Assembly (NCBI RefSeq): GCF_018294505.1
Contig: NC_057801.1
Coordinates: 844,807,465-844,871,464 of the forward strand
Reading direction: 5' to 3'
DNA length: 64,000 nt
DNA from: Triticum aestivum
Taxonomy: Eukaryota; Streptophyta; Magnoliopsida; Poales; Poaceae
Part shown: positions 45,286 through 55,352 of the stretch, in pieces
Position numbering within the stretch: position 1 is the stretch's first letter
Layout of the letters: each line of letters begins with the position of its first letter
Notes under the pieces: generated by a model
The model's database searches: none
What the model was told of the DNA's origin: nothing
The model's input: only the letters and a program-made list of their open reading frames with translations
Made by a program: the position numbers and the translations under genes

Positions 45286-45530
45286 TGTGCGACTTGCGGT
45301 AAACGTCTTGCCTATCCTGGCCGACGTGTTCCATCTTACATAGATGGGTTGCAAGCCCTCATATGCGTGCAAGTTGTTGTGGAGATACATCTTGGAGGAA
45401 AAGAAATACAAGAGATAAAAGAAGATAAAGACTACGTAAGTATCTTGCCTAACTACTCCTCATGCGGTTGACAAAGATCTCCTCTCCTAGTACGCAAGGA
45501 TGTATGGTGCAGAACATGTCACGTTTAACA
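45286..45530 (-). repeat. Copia-1 5' LTR
   Basis: Same TG...CA limits as the 3' LTR, 245 bp. CACGG follows at 45531-45535 as the target duplication. Confidence 0.97.
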
Positions 45531-45563
45531 CACGGATGAGAGCATGGGGAGGGAGCAGGCAAG
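45531..45563. repeat. Right arm of the hairpin split by Copia-1
   Basis: Its reverse strand (CTTGCCTGCTCCCTCCCCAT..) pairs with 40119 onwards. See the left-arm entry. Confidence 0.6.
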
Positions 45564-46261
45564 CCGGATCCCGTTCTGAGATGGGGCACTACTATTAGCC
45601 CTGAATCTGTGCATGTTTGTTCTTTGCAGTTTTGTTTCTTGCATGCAAGTAGTGTAGCGCGCGCATGACCCCTCCACTTTATGTGTGCGGGCCTTGCCGT
45701 AATTAGTGGAACAAACCAAATCTCTGTTTCAATTCCTTCGCTTTGTTTCCCTAGTCGGCGTCCGGCCGTCCGCTGCCTGCAAATCTAACGCCGTACGCCG
45801 CTACGCTCCGTTGGCAGGCGGCCAGGTATGCACGCGGCCACTCCGTACAGCAGCGCCAAGGATGCATGGCAGGTACATCCGTGATGAAGGTCAGTCAAAT
45901 CACCATCAATCATCAGAAAAGTTGTTCACCGGATCACCATCTCCATTTAGGTTAATTGAAACTCTATTTAATTTTGGTTTTGTTTCTCTGTTTGGTGATT
46001 ATATCGGTGATGATTAATTGAGAGAATCAATTTGTTTTGGCCTTTTATTTCTATGTACGTGTGTATCAATTCCGACAGATTGGATTAGAATCCACTACGG
46101 CACAACATTTGCAGGACAGTGGCACAACGCGAGAAAGCCAATTCCGACAAGCCGACGCAGACAGCGTCTGGCCGGCTGGCTGAGTGTCAGGGCGTCACCG
46201 ATCAATCCATGACTCTGTCAGGTGCGCCTACAAAGTCTTATTTAATTTAGGCTATTTGCTA
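45564..46261. other. No gene recognised
   Basis: Flank right of Copia-1. A plus-strand frame at 45706-46017 has no recognisable domain. Nothing else seen. Confidence 0.3.
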
Positions 46262-46445
46262 CTCTCTTCATTCCAAAATACAGTGCGTCCGCGCTTCCTG
46301 ATATTCAACTTTAACCATAAATTTAACCAATAAGACCGACTGCGACGGATTTTTTCTCCCGCTGCAGTCGGTCTTGTTGGTTAAATTTATGGTCAAAGAT
46401 TAAGCACAGGAATGGCGGAAGCACTATATTTTCGAATGGACGGAG
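46262..46445. mobile_element. Stowaway-like MITE with a long near-perfect hairpin
   Basis: Left end CTCTCTTCATTCCAAAATA and right end TATTTTCGAATGGACGGAG are imperfect inverted repeats, flanked by TA (46260-46261 and 46446-46447). Inside, 46311-46343 and 46364-46396 form 33-nt arms with two mismatches and a 20-nt loop. The whole 184-bp element can fold on itself. No coding capacity. Confidence 0.65.
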
Positions 46446-47420
46446 TATAATTCTCTTGAATAATTCTACCAATGAATATACATGCAAAACACTATATTAA
46501 ATAATTATACTTTCTAGTCGGTTCATCTTGGCAAACACTATACTGAATAATTATATTAGTTTTCTATGTTCATCTTTTATGTACTTGCACAACTGGCCAG
46601 CTCTCAAGTCGTCATGCATAATTCTAAATGTTGTGTAAGATAACAAATATTCAAAATTATATAATGAAGTGATAGTATGCGTTTCTAGGGCCCATTTTAA
46701 AGTTCGGCCGGGGCCCCAAATTCTTGGAGACGGCCCTGACTAGCTCTAGTACAAATTTGTAGTAAGCTCAAGACACTTATTTTGGGACGGGGGTACTAAA
46801 AGTTGAATTTGATTGCATTTACCTAAAATAGTGGGGCAGTTACAATCCACATAAAATGGCACGTACATATTTACGCAGGAATTGGAGTTTCCTTCTGTTT
46901 TCTCTTCGACTGAATAAAAGGAAACGTCAGCTTTGGGATGGCGCATGAATATCGGTATAAAGGAAACGGCAGCGTGGTTAATCGTGGGATGCATGGCGGC
47001 GTGACTATTGGATCCAATCCCATTTCTCTGGTTTTTGCCATTTTCTATTTGAGTGAATAAAAGGAAACATGGTAGCTCGTGACCTGAGTCTTCTTCTACC
47101 TGTTGCCCCTTTCCCTGTGTCAATTCACTAAATTACACTTGATTCCGGTGAGCAGCGGCAAGACGGGACATGGCCAGTGGCTGCCACGACGAAGAAGGGC
47201 CTGCATCTTCGGTCCGCTGTGTCCATTGGAGCAGCAGGGGAAGGCCGCATTGGAGCTTAGGAAGAAAATTTTGGTAGACGAGCAAGCATCGTCAAAACAA
47301 AAGAAGAAATGCAAGGAATTACTCGATGATGCATGTGTGCATGCATGCACGCACGTAACCTGAGCATACAGACTCAATAGCGGCAAGGGGCGTCGCAGCT
47401 GGCTGAGGCGAAGACTCTGA
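46446..47420. other. Intergenic DNA downstream of the ubiquitin-like gene
   Basis: No supported gene. TGAATAAAAGGAAAC occurs twice (about 46911 and 47054), marking a small local duplication. The minus-strand frame 46746-47123 spans this repeat and has no domain. Confidence 0.35.
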
Positions 47421-47426
47421 TTTATT
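47421..47426 (-). terminator. Polyadenylation signal of the ubiquitin-like gene
   Basis: AATAAA on the minus strand, 115 nt beyond the stop codon of the ubiquitin-like frame, a normal plant 3' UTR distance. Confidence 0.5.
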
Positions 47427-47540
47427 CCGTACATACTTGGAGCAGTATAGTACAGTGCATGCATGCGTAAAATAGAGAAGTGGTGAAGTTATTATTCCTA
47501 TCCGTTGCTTCCTCCTTGTCGACAACACGAAACGCACAAA

Positions 47541-47783
47541 TCACAAAGGTAACATGGTCAAGCTTGCCAGCAGTTCAAGGCGGATGCTTGACCCCTGTAT
47601 GATACCGTAGTGCTCGGTATTGCGGTCGTCGTCAAGCTCCTTGCCATTGAAGAAAAGCCGCTGGGCCTTCACCGGGAGGTGGCGGTAGCGCTTGTGGATC
47701 ATCTCCTTCATCTGCTTCACGGTCGCGAAGTACCACACCTCTAGGGTGAACGAGCCGTTCTTCGCCTCAAAGGTAACGTCCAT
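47541..47783 (-). CDS. Ubiquitin-like protein, 80 residues, no terminal Gly-Gly
   Basis: The start at 47783 is chosen because it has the context GCCACCATGG, a near-ideal plant start. The same frame extends upstream only into an intron. The protein aligns with ubiquitin without gaps: MDVTFEAKNGSFTLEV at the first beta hairpin, QRLFFNGKELDD at ubiquitin 41-52, and HYGIIQGSSIRLEL at 58-71. Lys48 and Tyr59 are kept. Lys6, 11, 27, 29, 33 and 63 are replaced. The Leu8-Ile44-Val70 patch becomes Lys-Phe-Glu, and the tail LRLRGG is replaced by LASLTMLPL. It therefore cannot be conjugated through a C-terminal glycine and probably does not bind standard ubiquitin receptors. The fold call is firm, the role unknown. 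A TATA box, leader exon and polyadenylation signal suggest a real gene rather than a retro-copy. Confidence 0.7.
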   Translation of the reverse strand: MDVTFEAKNGSFTLEVWYFATVKQMKEMIHKRYRHLPVKAQRLFFNGKELDDDRNTEHYGIIQGSSIRLELLASLTMLPL

Positions 47784-48565
47784 GGTGGCCGCCCTTCCGT
47801 CTCTAACTCGTCTCTTCTCTACCTGTAGACCGATATTCCTATAGGTCATAAATTCCACTTACAAAATAGTGGGAATGCAATTATGTAAATTTCTAATTTA
47901 TGTTGAAATCATTATCATGCATGTGTAGGAATGCCAACTGATAAATATGAATAAAGCTCACGCAATAAAAACGACTACATGGTGCAGATAAAAACTACTA
48001 TGTGCAAGACACGACTTATTCAACCAACAAAATGCAATCTATTCCATGATCAAGAGAATGAGCATCCTAACGTATTCGAGTAAAAATAACCCATCTGATC
48101 GACCTATCCTGGAGAGATTGATATCAACCTCTATCGGAGGTGCCGATGACAAAGAATGACAAAGGTAGGCCCAAAATCAAAAGAGTGGAAGAATTAACCA
48201 GACATCGCCATGTGGCGCCTAAATTAGATGGAAGCCAAGAATATATGGTCGTCAATACTAAATAAGTGGAGGCCAGATTAGAAAACCTAGGTAGCTCCAT
48301 CATGGATAAACTACAGAGGCACATGACCAATATCAAAAGATAAAAATAAACGTTTCGGCCCTGATAGATTGCAACAAGGTGAGTTCCTCTAGCTTGCCTT
48401 CTTGTATGGTTACCTACCTAGCCGTGAAGGTGAAGATAGTCAAGCTTGGTGCAGACAGGTCGAGGTTCAGCTTAATAATGAAGATGAAGTAAACGAACAA
48501 GCTTCCTTCTAGTCCTGCGCCATGGCAGGGTATTCTTCCTTGGTCTCTTGGTCGTGGAGGGGGGT
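47784..48565 (-). other. Leader exon and 5' UTR intron of the ubiquitin-like gene (model)
   Basis: On the minus strand transcription would begin near 48565, 25-35 bp below the TATA box. A leader of about 150 nt ends at CGGCTAG followed by GTAGGT (donor at 48417). A GGTCTACAG acceptor ends at 47823 and the coding exon begins at 47822. The intron is about 595 bp. A shifted donor four bases later (GTAACC) is also possible. The leader holds a four-codon upstream ORF. This arrangement (intron in the 5' UTR) is common in plant ubiquitin genes. Confidence 0.45.
48509..48523 (-). other. Short upstream ORF in the leader
   Basis: ATGGCGCAGGACTAG on the minus strand (Met-Ala-Gln-Asp-stop), the ATG being in good context (TGCCATGGC). 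It may lower translation of the main frame. Confidence 0.45.
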
Positions 48566-48590
48566 GCATGGGCAATAGATGAAGAGTGAG

Positions 48591-48598
48591 TTTATATA
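48591..48598 (-). promoter_or_regulatory. TATA box of the ubiquitin-like gene
   Basis: TATATAAA on the minus strand (CCTATATAAACTCAC context), about 810 bp upstream of the coding start and upstream of the leader exon. Confidence 0.55.
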
Positions 48599-48721
48599 GG
48601 CCAAGAGGGTCGGCTGGGTAGGGTCTAGGGTTTTCGGCAGAGAGAAAAAACATGAAGGGCTGGGATTGTTTCTCAACTAATCCCGCCGAAACAATTGCTG
48701 AAAAGAAATTTGAAACTCAAC

Positions 48722-48737
48722 GAAGCTTCTAGAGTTC
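48722..48737 (-). promoter_or_regulatory. Heat-shock-element-like site
   Basis: GAAGCTTCTAGAG on the plus strand has three units of the GAAnnTTCnnGAA pattern, the third with one mismatch (GAG). It lies about 125 bp upstream of the TATA box, a usual place for heat-shock factor binding. Heat response is inference. Confidence 0.35.
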
Positions 48738-48739
48738 CC

Positions 48740-50479
48740 TATTTGTTTGGATGCGAAAGAAAATATTTTGCAGAAAATAGATAATGAAATTAATTAAAGA
48801 GAATAATGGATTTTGATGATATTGCCATAACTGCAGGATTTGTGATTAATGAAATAATGTGGTGCATGGCATATTCCACGGGAATATGGCATTTTTCTTC
48901 GGCTAGAAATTGGAGTTTCCACACCAGTGGAGCAAAGAAAAGGAAAGAGTACGCATTATGTTGTGTCCATATATACGGATACGTGCTTTAAAGATCATTC
49001 AATGTCTAGCTGGTGTATATGTATATTTTAAGAGTTCACAAAACCTAGCGGTAATGGTGTTCGTCATGCATGGTAAGTTCATGCAAATAAATAATACTAT
49101 TTAACAGCGGCGAGGATGTAGCAATATTTCATGATCTGATTTTTATGCTTCTACTAGTTTGGACAAATCGAGAACTACTAGAAGAATAGGCGCGCTTTGC
49201 CGCGCTCGGTTATAGCTTCGTCAGGCCTTTATTTTGCAGCAGTATGCCATCATTTCAAACCTTTAAGACTCGAAACTGATATTGGTGTGAATGCTCGAAT
49301 GTCAAATACATACAATACTCAATGGTTTAGGTGCAAACAATGGACATTTTCAATGCTCGATTGATTACCAGTTGACACATAATTCCTCAAACGAATATGC
49401 AAGACAGTTTTCCAGGTAATCTTAAGATTTTTATTAGGATACAAATTTAACAGACTGTAGACTGAAGGAAATATTGTATGTTGGATAAGGAATCTAAATA
49501 AAGGGATGCATTGCATCTCAATCACCTTTCTATTAGTATTATACGGATAAAGAACAGATCACAATATCATCATTTTTTGTTTGATGTTTGTACCGTGATG
49601 TGAATAATATGATGGGAAATCAAATGATCTGTGCCAAGAGAAATTCTTTTTTTGACAAAAGAGAGCATTCTCTCCGATTTCCATTAGAAGAAATCACCAT
49701 GTCTTACTACAAAACATAAAAAGAAACTAAAAAGATAGAGCGTAATACTCCACTCCCCTACGAAATTGCATTTGCCAAACTGAGGGAGAAATCCCTTTCC
49801 CCTCCCAAAATCCCCAAGGCAAAAGAACCTATGGGAGTGGCCCGAGGCCTGAATTCAGAGAGGAATCCAGGCCCCGGAGCGCTAACAACTCTGCTATTTA
49901 GGACAGGGGCATACACCAGGGGTGCCAAGAGAATTTAATTATATGAATGCAGAAAACAACCTAGAGATCTTTTATGCACCAAACAAAGATGCATACTATT
50001 CATGTCAGTATTTCAAATCAAGGGACAAAAACAAATGAACCAACTAAGATAGACTACATCAATTGCCTCCTCGTACCTCCGAAGGACAACAAATGTTCTG
50101 CCTCAGTGTTCAGAGTATAATAGAGATCCAATAATTGGACCAGAAAAAAATACCACTACTAGAGAACGGGATTGTGAAGCATGGAAGGACTATTTCAAAA
50201 TCACCATCCAGAAAACTCGGAGCATGCAAACTGCACATACTACATAATTGTATGCATATTCAACACGAAAGCTCATACATATTGTTCTTGGATCTGGAAG
50301 GCCAGCTCCCATGACACGGCCTCCCCTGAACGGATGAATCAACAGATGATCGGCAACCCCTAGCAGCTAGGCCCTCCCCCAGCCTCTTGAACAGTCAGTT
50401 ACCGTATCAGGTTAAGCCATCTCACCTCTGGGCACTATTTTTCAATATAGTACTAATGCAAAGCTATTCATGCTTATTC
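48740..50479. other. Intergenic; a possible dispersed repeat at 49650-49930
   Basis: No supported gene. From 49650 (TTTTTTTGACAAAAGAGAGC) to about 49930 the layout resembles the tail-first retroposon-like repeats elsewhere in the window. The rest is AT-rich DNA upstream of the ubiquitin-like gene and left of the LINE. Confidence 0.35.
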
Positions 50480-53461
50480 TTATGTGGTTGGGCCAAACAC
50501 GTGAGTGGGATATATAAGGCTGAGAAGGAAAGGCTCCTTTTACTTATTCAATCCCTAGATTTAAAAGCCGACTCCTCCATTCTAGATACCAGAGAGCTAG
50601 AAACTAAAGTGGAGGCGGAAATTAGATTGAAAGAACTACTTCGTGAGGAGGAATTGAAGTGGGCACTGCGAGCTAAACTTCACAAAATCGTCCAAATGGA
50701 TGATAACACACAATTCTTCCATATGATTGCGAATGGCAAGCATCGAAAGAAGAGAATATTTTAGCTTGAGCAATATGAGGGAACGATTTTAGGACAGGAG
50801 AACCTAAAAGTTTATATCACCAATTACTATAAGTAGTTGTTTGGGCCTCCAGAGGATAATTTCGTATCCTTGGATGAGTCGAGGGTTGAGGATGTTCCTC
50901 AACTAGCAGTGGATGAGAACGATATTTTGACAGCCCCATTTTCGGAGAAAGAGGTGTTTGAAGCAATTTCACAAATGAAGAATAATAAAGCTCCAGGACC
51001 GGATAGTTTTCCGGCGGAGTTTTATAAAAAGTGCTGGCACATCATTAAGAAAACAGTTGCAGGATCTATTCTCGGGACAGTTGCGGTTGCTTCACTTGAA
51101 CTTCGAAACAATTACTTTGCTTCCTAAGAAAACAGAGGCCGTGAGGATTGAGCAATTTAGGCCGGTCTGTCTTCTTAATGCCCGCTTTAAAATTTCACCA
51201 AAGTTGGGACTAATAGGCTTACGTAGATTGCGCATTTTGTGGTGAAGCCATCTCAAACTGCTTTCATGCTGGACAGAAACATCCTAGAAGGGGTTGTGCT
51301 CCTACATGAAACGCTCCATGAAATCCACATGAAAAAACTAGATGGGGTGGTTTTCAAAGTGGATTTTGAGAAAGCGTACGACAAGGTAAAATGGCCATTT
51401 CTTCAGCAGGCGTTGTGTATGAAAGGATTCGGTCAGGCCTGGAGGGACCAGGTAGATTCTTTCACGCAAAAAGGAAATGTTGGAATAAAGGTGAATGATG
51501 ACATAGGTCATTACTTCCAGACACACAAGGGTCTGAGACAAGGAGATCCGATGTCATCGATTCTGTTCAACATAGTCGTTGACATGTTGACAATCCTATT
51601 AGGAAGGGCTAAGGATGATGGCCAGGTAGGTGGCCTCGTTCCGCATTTAGTTGACGAGAAGTGTCTATCCTACAGTATGCTGATGATACTATCATCTTCA
51701 TGGAGCATGATTTGGCTAAAGCTAGAAACATGAAGCTGATGTTGTGCTTGTTCGAACAATTATCGGGGTTAAAGATTAACTTCCATAAAAGTGAATTCTT
51801 CTACTTTGGAAGAGCTAAAGAAGAACAAGAAGCTCACAAGGAATTGTTCGGGTGCGAATTGGGGTCTTTACCCTTATGTATTTGGGTATACCAATCCACC
51901 ATCGCAAGCTTTCCAACAAGGAGTGGTAGTGCATTGAAGATTGATTTGAAAAAAAACTGAGCTGCTGGAAGGGCAAGCTTATGTCATACGGAGGACGACT
52001 GATTCTGATTAATTCGGTTCTCACAAGTATGCCTATGTTTCTCTTGTCCTTTTTTGAAGTACCAGTTGGAGTACGAAAAAGGCTAGATTTCTATCGATCG
52101 CGCTTCTTCTGGCAGAGCGATGAATTAAAACAAAAATACGGACTCACTAAGTAGGATATTATTTGTAGGCTGAAAGATCAAGGGGGTGTAGGCATTGAAA
52201 ATTTAGAAGTGAAAAGCAGATGTCTTCTCAGCAAGTGGTTGTATAAGTTATCTGTAGAGACGGATGCCACATGGGCACAGATTCTGCATAATAAGTACCT
52301 TCAGTCCAAAGCCTTGTCCCAGGTGACGGTAAGACCGACTGATTCGCCTTTTGAAGGGACTGGTGAGAGTGAAATCAGTCTTTTTAACAGGACAAAATTC
52401 GTAGTTGGAAATGGTACTTCCACAAGATTCTGGGAGGATACATGGCTAGGGGAGACACCCCTTGCACTCCAATATCCTTCTCTCTATAATATTGTTCAGC
52501 GAAAAGACGCTCACGTTGCAACAGTATTATAGTCCAACCCTCTTAATATTCAATTCAGGAGGACGCTAGCAGGAAACCGTTGAAAAGCATGGCTCCATCT
52601 TGTGAGAAGATTAATGGATGTCCACCTTTCTCGACAACCTGATCAGTTGCACTGGAACCTAGCTAAGAATGGTGAGTTTTTGGTTAAATCCATGTATTTG
52701 GATATTATCAACACTAGTGCTATTCCTCATTCGAAACATGTTTGGAAAGTCAAAGTGCCTTTAAAAATCAAAGTGTTTATGTGGTTAGTCCACAAACAAG
52801 TCATTCTAACTAAGGACAATTTGGCGAAACACAACTGGACTGGATCTAAAAGATGTAGTTTCTGTGATAGTAATGAATCAATCAAACACATCTTTCTTGA
52901 CTGCCCATTGGCAAAAAAATTATGGAGATCAGTCCACATAGCTTTTAATATTACTAGTCCGAATTCTATCAACACGTTATTTGGGACGTGGCTAGATGGG
53001 ATTGATGCAGAAACATCGAGACATATCCGTGTAGGAGTATGTGCTTTATTGTGGGCAGTTTGGAACTGCAGAAAGGACTTGGTTTTTAACAGAACACAAA
53101 TATTCATTTCTTGCAGGTTATTTTCTGGGCCACTACACTCATCCATATGTGGTCGCTACTCACTCCGACGGAGGCCAGGGAGCATTTGGTTACTGGATCT
53201 ATCCGATGAGAGACGGTAGCACGAGTTATCTTCAACCGGTTTGGATGGCAGTCATGTAATAGGATAGGTGTTTAGTTTCCTATCTTATGTTTTGCCTGCC
53301 GGTTGTGGTTATCCTGTTTTTGCATTCATGCTCTTTGTGAGCATTTTTTCCTTTTGTTTGAGACCTCAAGACTTATGTTGGACCTTTTGATTATCAATAG
53401 TATGGCCGTATGCATCGTTCTGATGCAGAGGCCGGGGCAAACCCCTTTTCAAAAAAAAAAT
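50480..53461 (+). mobile_element. 5'-truncated LINE (non-LTR retrotransposon)
   Basis: Starts within ORF2, so the endonuclease domain and ORF1 are missing. It runs through the reverse transcriptase and zf-RVT region to a 3' UTR ending ATGGCCGTATGCATCGTTCT, GATGCAGAGGCCGGGGC and a short A10 tail (53451-53461). The plus orientation is clear. The exact left end and target duplication were not resolved. Confidence 0.9.
50500..53219 (+). pseudogene. LINE ORF2 reverse transcriptase and zf-RVT, multiply broken
   Basis: Successive segments lie in different frames: 50500-50764 (linker before RT), 50837-51127 (NNKAPGPDSFPAEFY, an RT N-terminal motif), 51239-51733 (FKVDFEKAYDKV with the first catalytic Asp, and GLRQGDPMSSILF), 51661-51960 (QYADDTIIF, the YxDD catalytic box, and GLKINFHKSEFF), 52209-52532, and 52602-53219 (zf-RVT: WKVKVPLKIKVFMW, CSFCDSNESIKHIFLDC). 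At least four frame changes and several stops separate them. The catalytic boxes survive, which shows decay after insertion rather than loss of selection long before it. Confidence 0.9.
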
Positions 53462-54648
53462 TCACATAATAAGAAATGAATCATTCCTAAAATGCCCAAA
53501 CTAAAAGAATGTCGTGGAGTAGAAGTCCATAAGTTGCATCAGAATAATTTCTGTAATGAAGTCTAGAACCATCACCTTGATAAGAAACAGATCATGGATT
53601 ATTGTCAAAAACACCGTGGCAGTTTTAGGAGCCAGGTAGTCTGTAGGTTCTTGCACAGAAATTGCTTCTCAGATTTGATGGGTCAACCCAAGAAAATGAA
53701 CTGGGCATGTGAACCCGCCATTGATCACATCAAGCTGCCTACTCCAGCTAAGCAAGTCAAGGCAACTCTTAAAACCATGTAGCATCCACACCATTTCAAG
53801 GTTCGAGAAACAGATCTGAAGTCTCAACATGTTTCATCAACAATAAGAAGAAGAATTGATCTCGATTTTACAATAAATCAATACAGTACAATATTTGATT
53901 TTAAAGTTCAGTAAGACAGGTTGCTTTCAAGGCCTCGTAAGACAATGTAAGAACTAAGAACTAAGAAGACCAGCCATGCAAAATATGCTTGCGATGTGTG
54001 TTAGTGTGTGTGCGGCGCGCAAACGGTGGTCTTCATGCTAAAAAAAAGTACGGCTCTATTTCAGTCCGTATTGCATTTGGAATTCTTGCAAGCTTTATAG
54101 TAAGCTTGTTCATCACAACCCATTTACTGCAAACTTAATGAAAATTGGAATGCGTATATGACAGTGGCATGTTGAAACTGTGATTCTATGAATATGTTAA
54201 GCAAAAGAAAAACGAATCTACGCAGCATTAGCTAATGCTGAAAGGAGAAGTGATTGATTATATCTTTGAGTGACTAAAATCTGAACCTTGGAGCCTTCAA
54301 CTTCAATACAGTAAGCCCCGTGAGGGGACATGACATCATTAGGGGGAGGGGCATCTGCGAATTGACTATACCTTGGTACTGCATGCCTTTCCTTTGACGC
54401 GCTGCATTGCGTTGTACTTAAATATAGCTGAACCAGCATAATTCTTTGCATACAATATCTTAGTTATATGCCCTTATATTAGCATGCAAAATTATTGATA
54501 TAGCAGTCAATCTATACATTGTTCCATTCACATTACCACAGTATTGCAATACTCTAGGAATAAGAAAATTTATGAGCAAGCATCCCACCTATGAATGCAG
54601 ACCTTTTATAGGGCAAAGTAAAATCCATTTGGCCGATGTAATCATGTA
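53462..54648. other. No gene recognised
   Basis: Intergenic. Weak minus-strand frame at 54218-54451 (about 77 codons, without an ATG I trust) and plus frame at 53594-53782; neither has a recognisable domain. Confidence 0.3.
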
Positions 54649-54759
54649 CTCCCTCCGTCCGGAAATACTTGTCGGAGAAATGCATAAAAATGGATGTATC
54701 TTACTAAAATACGTATAGATACATCCATTCCTTCGACAAGTATTTTCGGACGGAGGGAG
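54649..54759. mobile_element. Stowaway MITE, 111 bp
   Basis: Near-perfect inverted repeats CTCCCTCCGTCCGGAAATAC and TATTTTCGGACGGAGGGAG, flanked by TA (54647-54648 and 54760-54761). The whole element can form a hairpin. Confidence 0.92.
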
Positions 54760-54996
54760 TAGGTAACATGAAATTCTAGTATCAAAGAAACATGGCATCC
54801 TGGATTGGCAAGGGCAAAGGGAGACACATTGATCAATGAAGTTCACATCGAAGATGAATACATATATAATATCAAATGACCGTTAGATTACTCCTAACAA
54901 AGTAAGAACTATGTATCTAAATTACATAATCAGACCTTTTCTCTTAGACTGAGCTTCAAATTTGGTGCTCACACAACTACCCTTTATTAAGAGTTA

Positions 54997-55147
54997 CTCC
55001 CCCCATTTCTAAATATAAGTCTTTTTAGAGATTTCAATAGGGACTAAATGCATATGTATATAGACATATTTCAGAGCGTAGATTCACTCATTTTGCTTCG
55101 TATGTTGGCCGATCTCTAAAAAGACTTATATTTAGGAGCGGAGGGAG
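54997..55147. mobile_element. Stowaway MITE, 151 bp
   Basis: Left end CTCCCCCCATTTCTAAATAT and right end ATATTTAGGAGCGGAGGGAG are inverted repeats, with TA at 54995-54996 and 55148-55149. ATAAGTCTTTTTAGAGAT pairs with ATCTCTAAAAAGACTTAT inside. Confidence 0.9.
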
Positions 55148-55352
55148 TACATTAAAGAAATGAAAGATGGATCATCAATACAGACGTTCCTTCACAAAAA
55201 GACAATCTTCCATGTAACATGCCAACAAATACAAATACCAAGTTCAGAAAAAATAAGGCCATCCCTTCGGGAACAAACAAACTTAAAAAAAGTTGGCAAC
55301 CATGAACAAATTTTCTATTCTTGAACATTTTTTCAAATCCAGATAAAATTTG

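Larger units (their letters stand above)
40285..45530 (-). mobile_element. Copia-1: complete Ty1-copia LTR retrotransposon
   Basis: Two 245-bp LTRs (40285-40529 and 45286-45530), each TG...CA, enclose gag and pol on the minus strand. A 5-bp target duplication CACGG borders the element (40280-40284 and 45531-45535). A tRNA-Met primer site and a purine tract are in the right places. The domain order protease, integrase, reverse transcriptase, RNase H identifies Ty1-copia. The element is 5246 bp. Its LTRs differ at 7 of 245 positions. Breaks in gag-pol (frameshift near 44100, E-to-K change in integrase, TGA at 40676) make it non-autonomous. Confidence 0.97.

Noticed and set aside
54218..54451. 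Minus-strand frame containing MSPHGAYCIEVEGSKVQI
   Set aside because: It looks somewhat protein-like, but no family is recognised and no intron borders or neighbouring exons were found.
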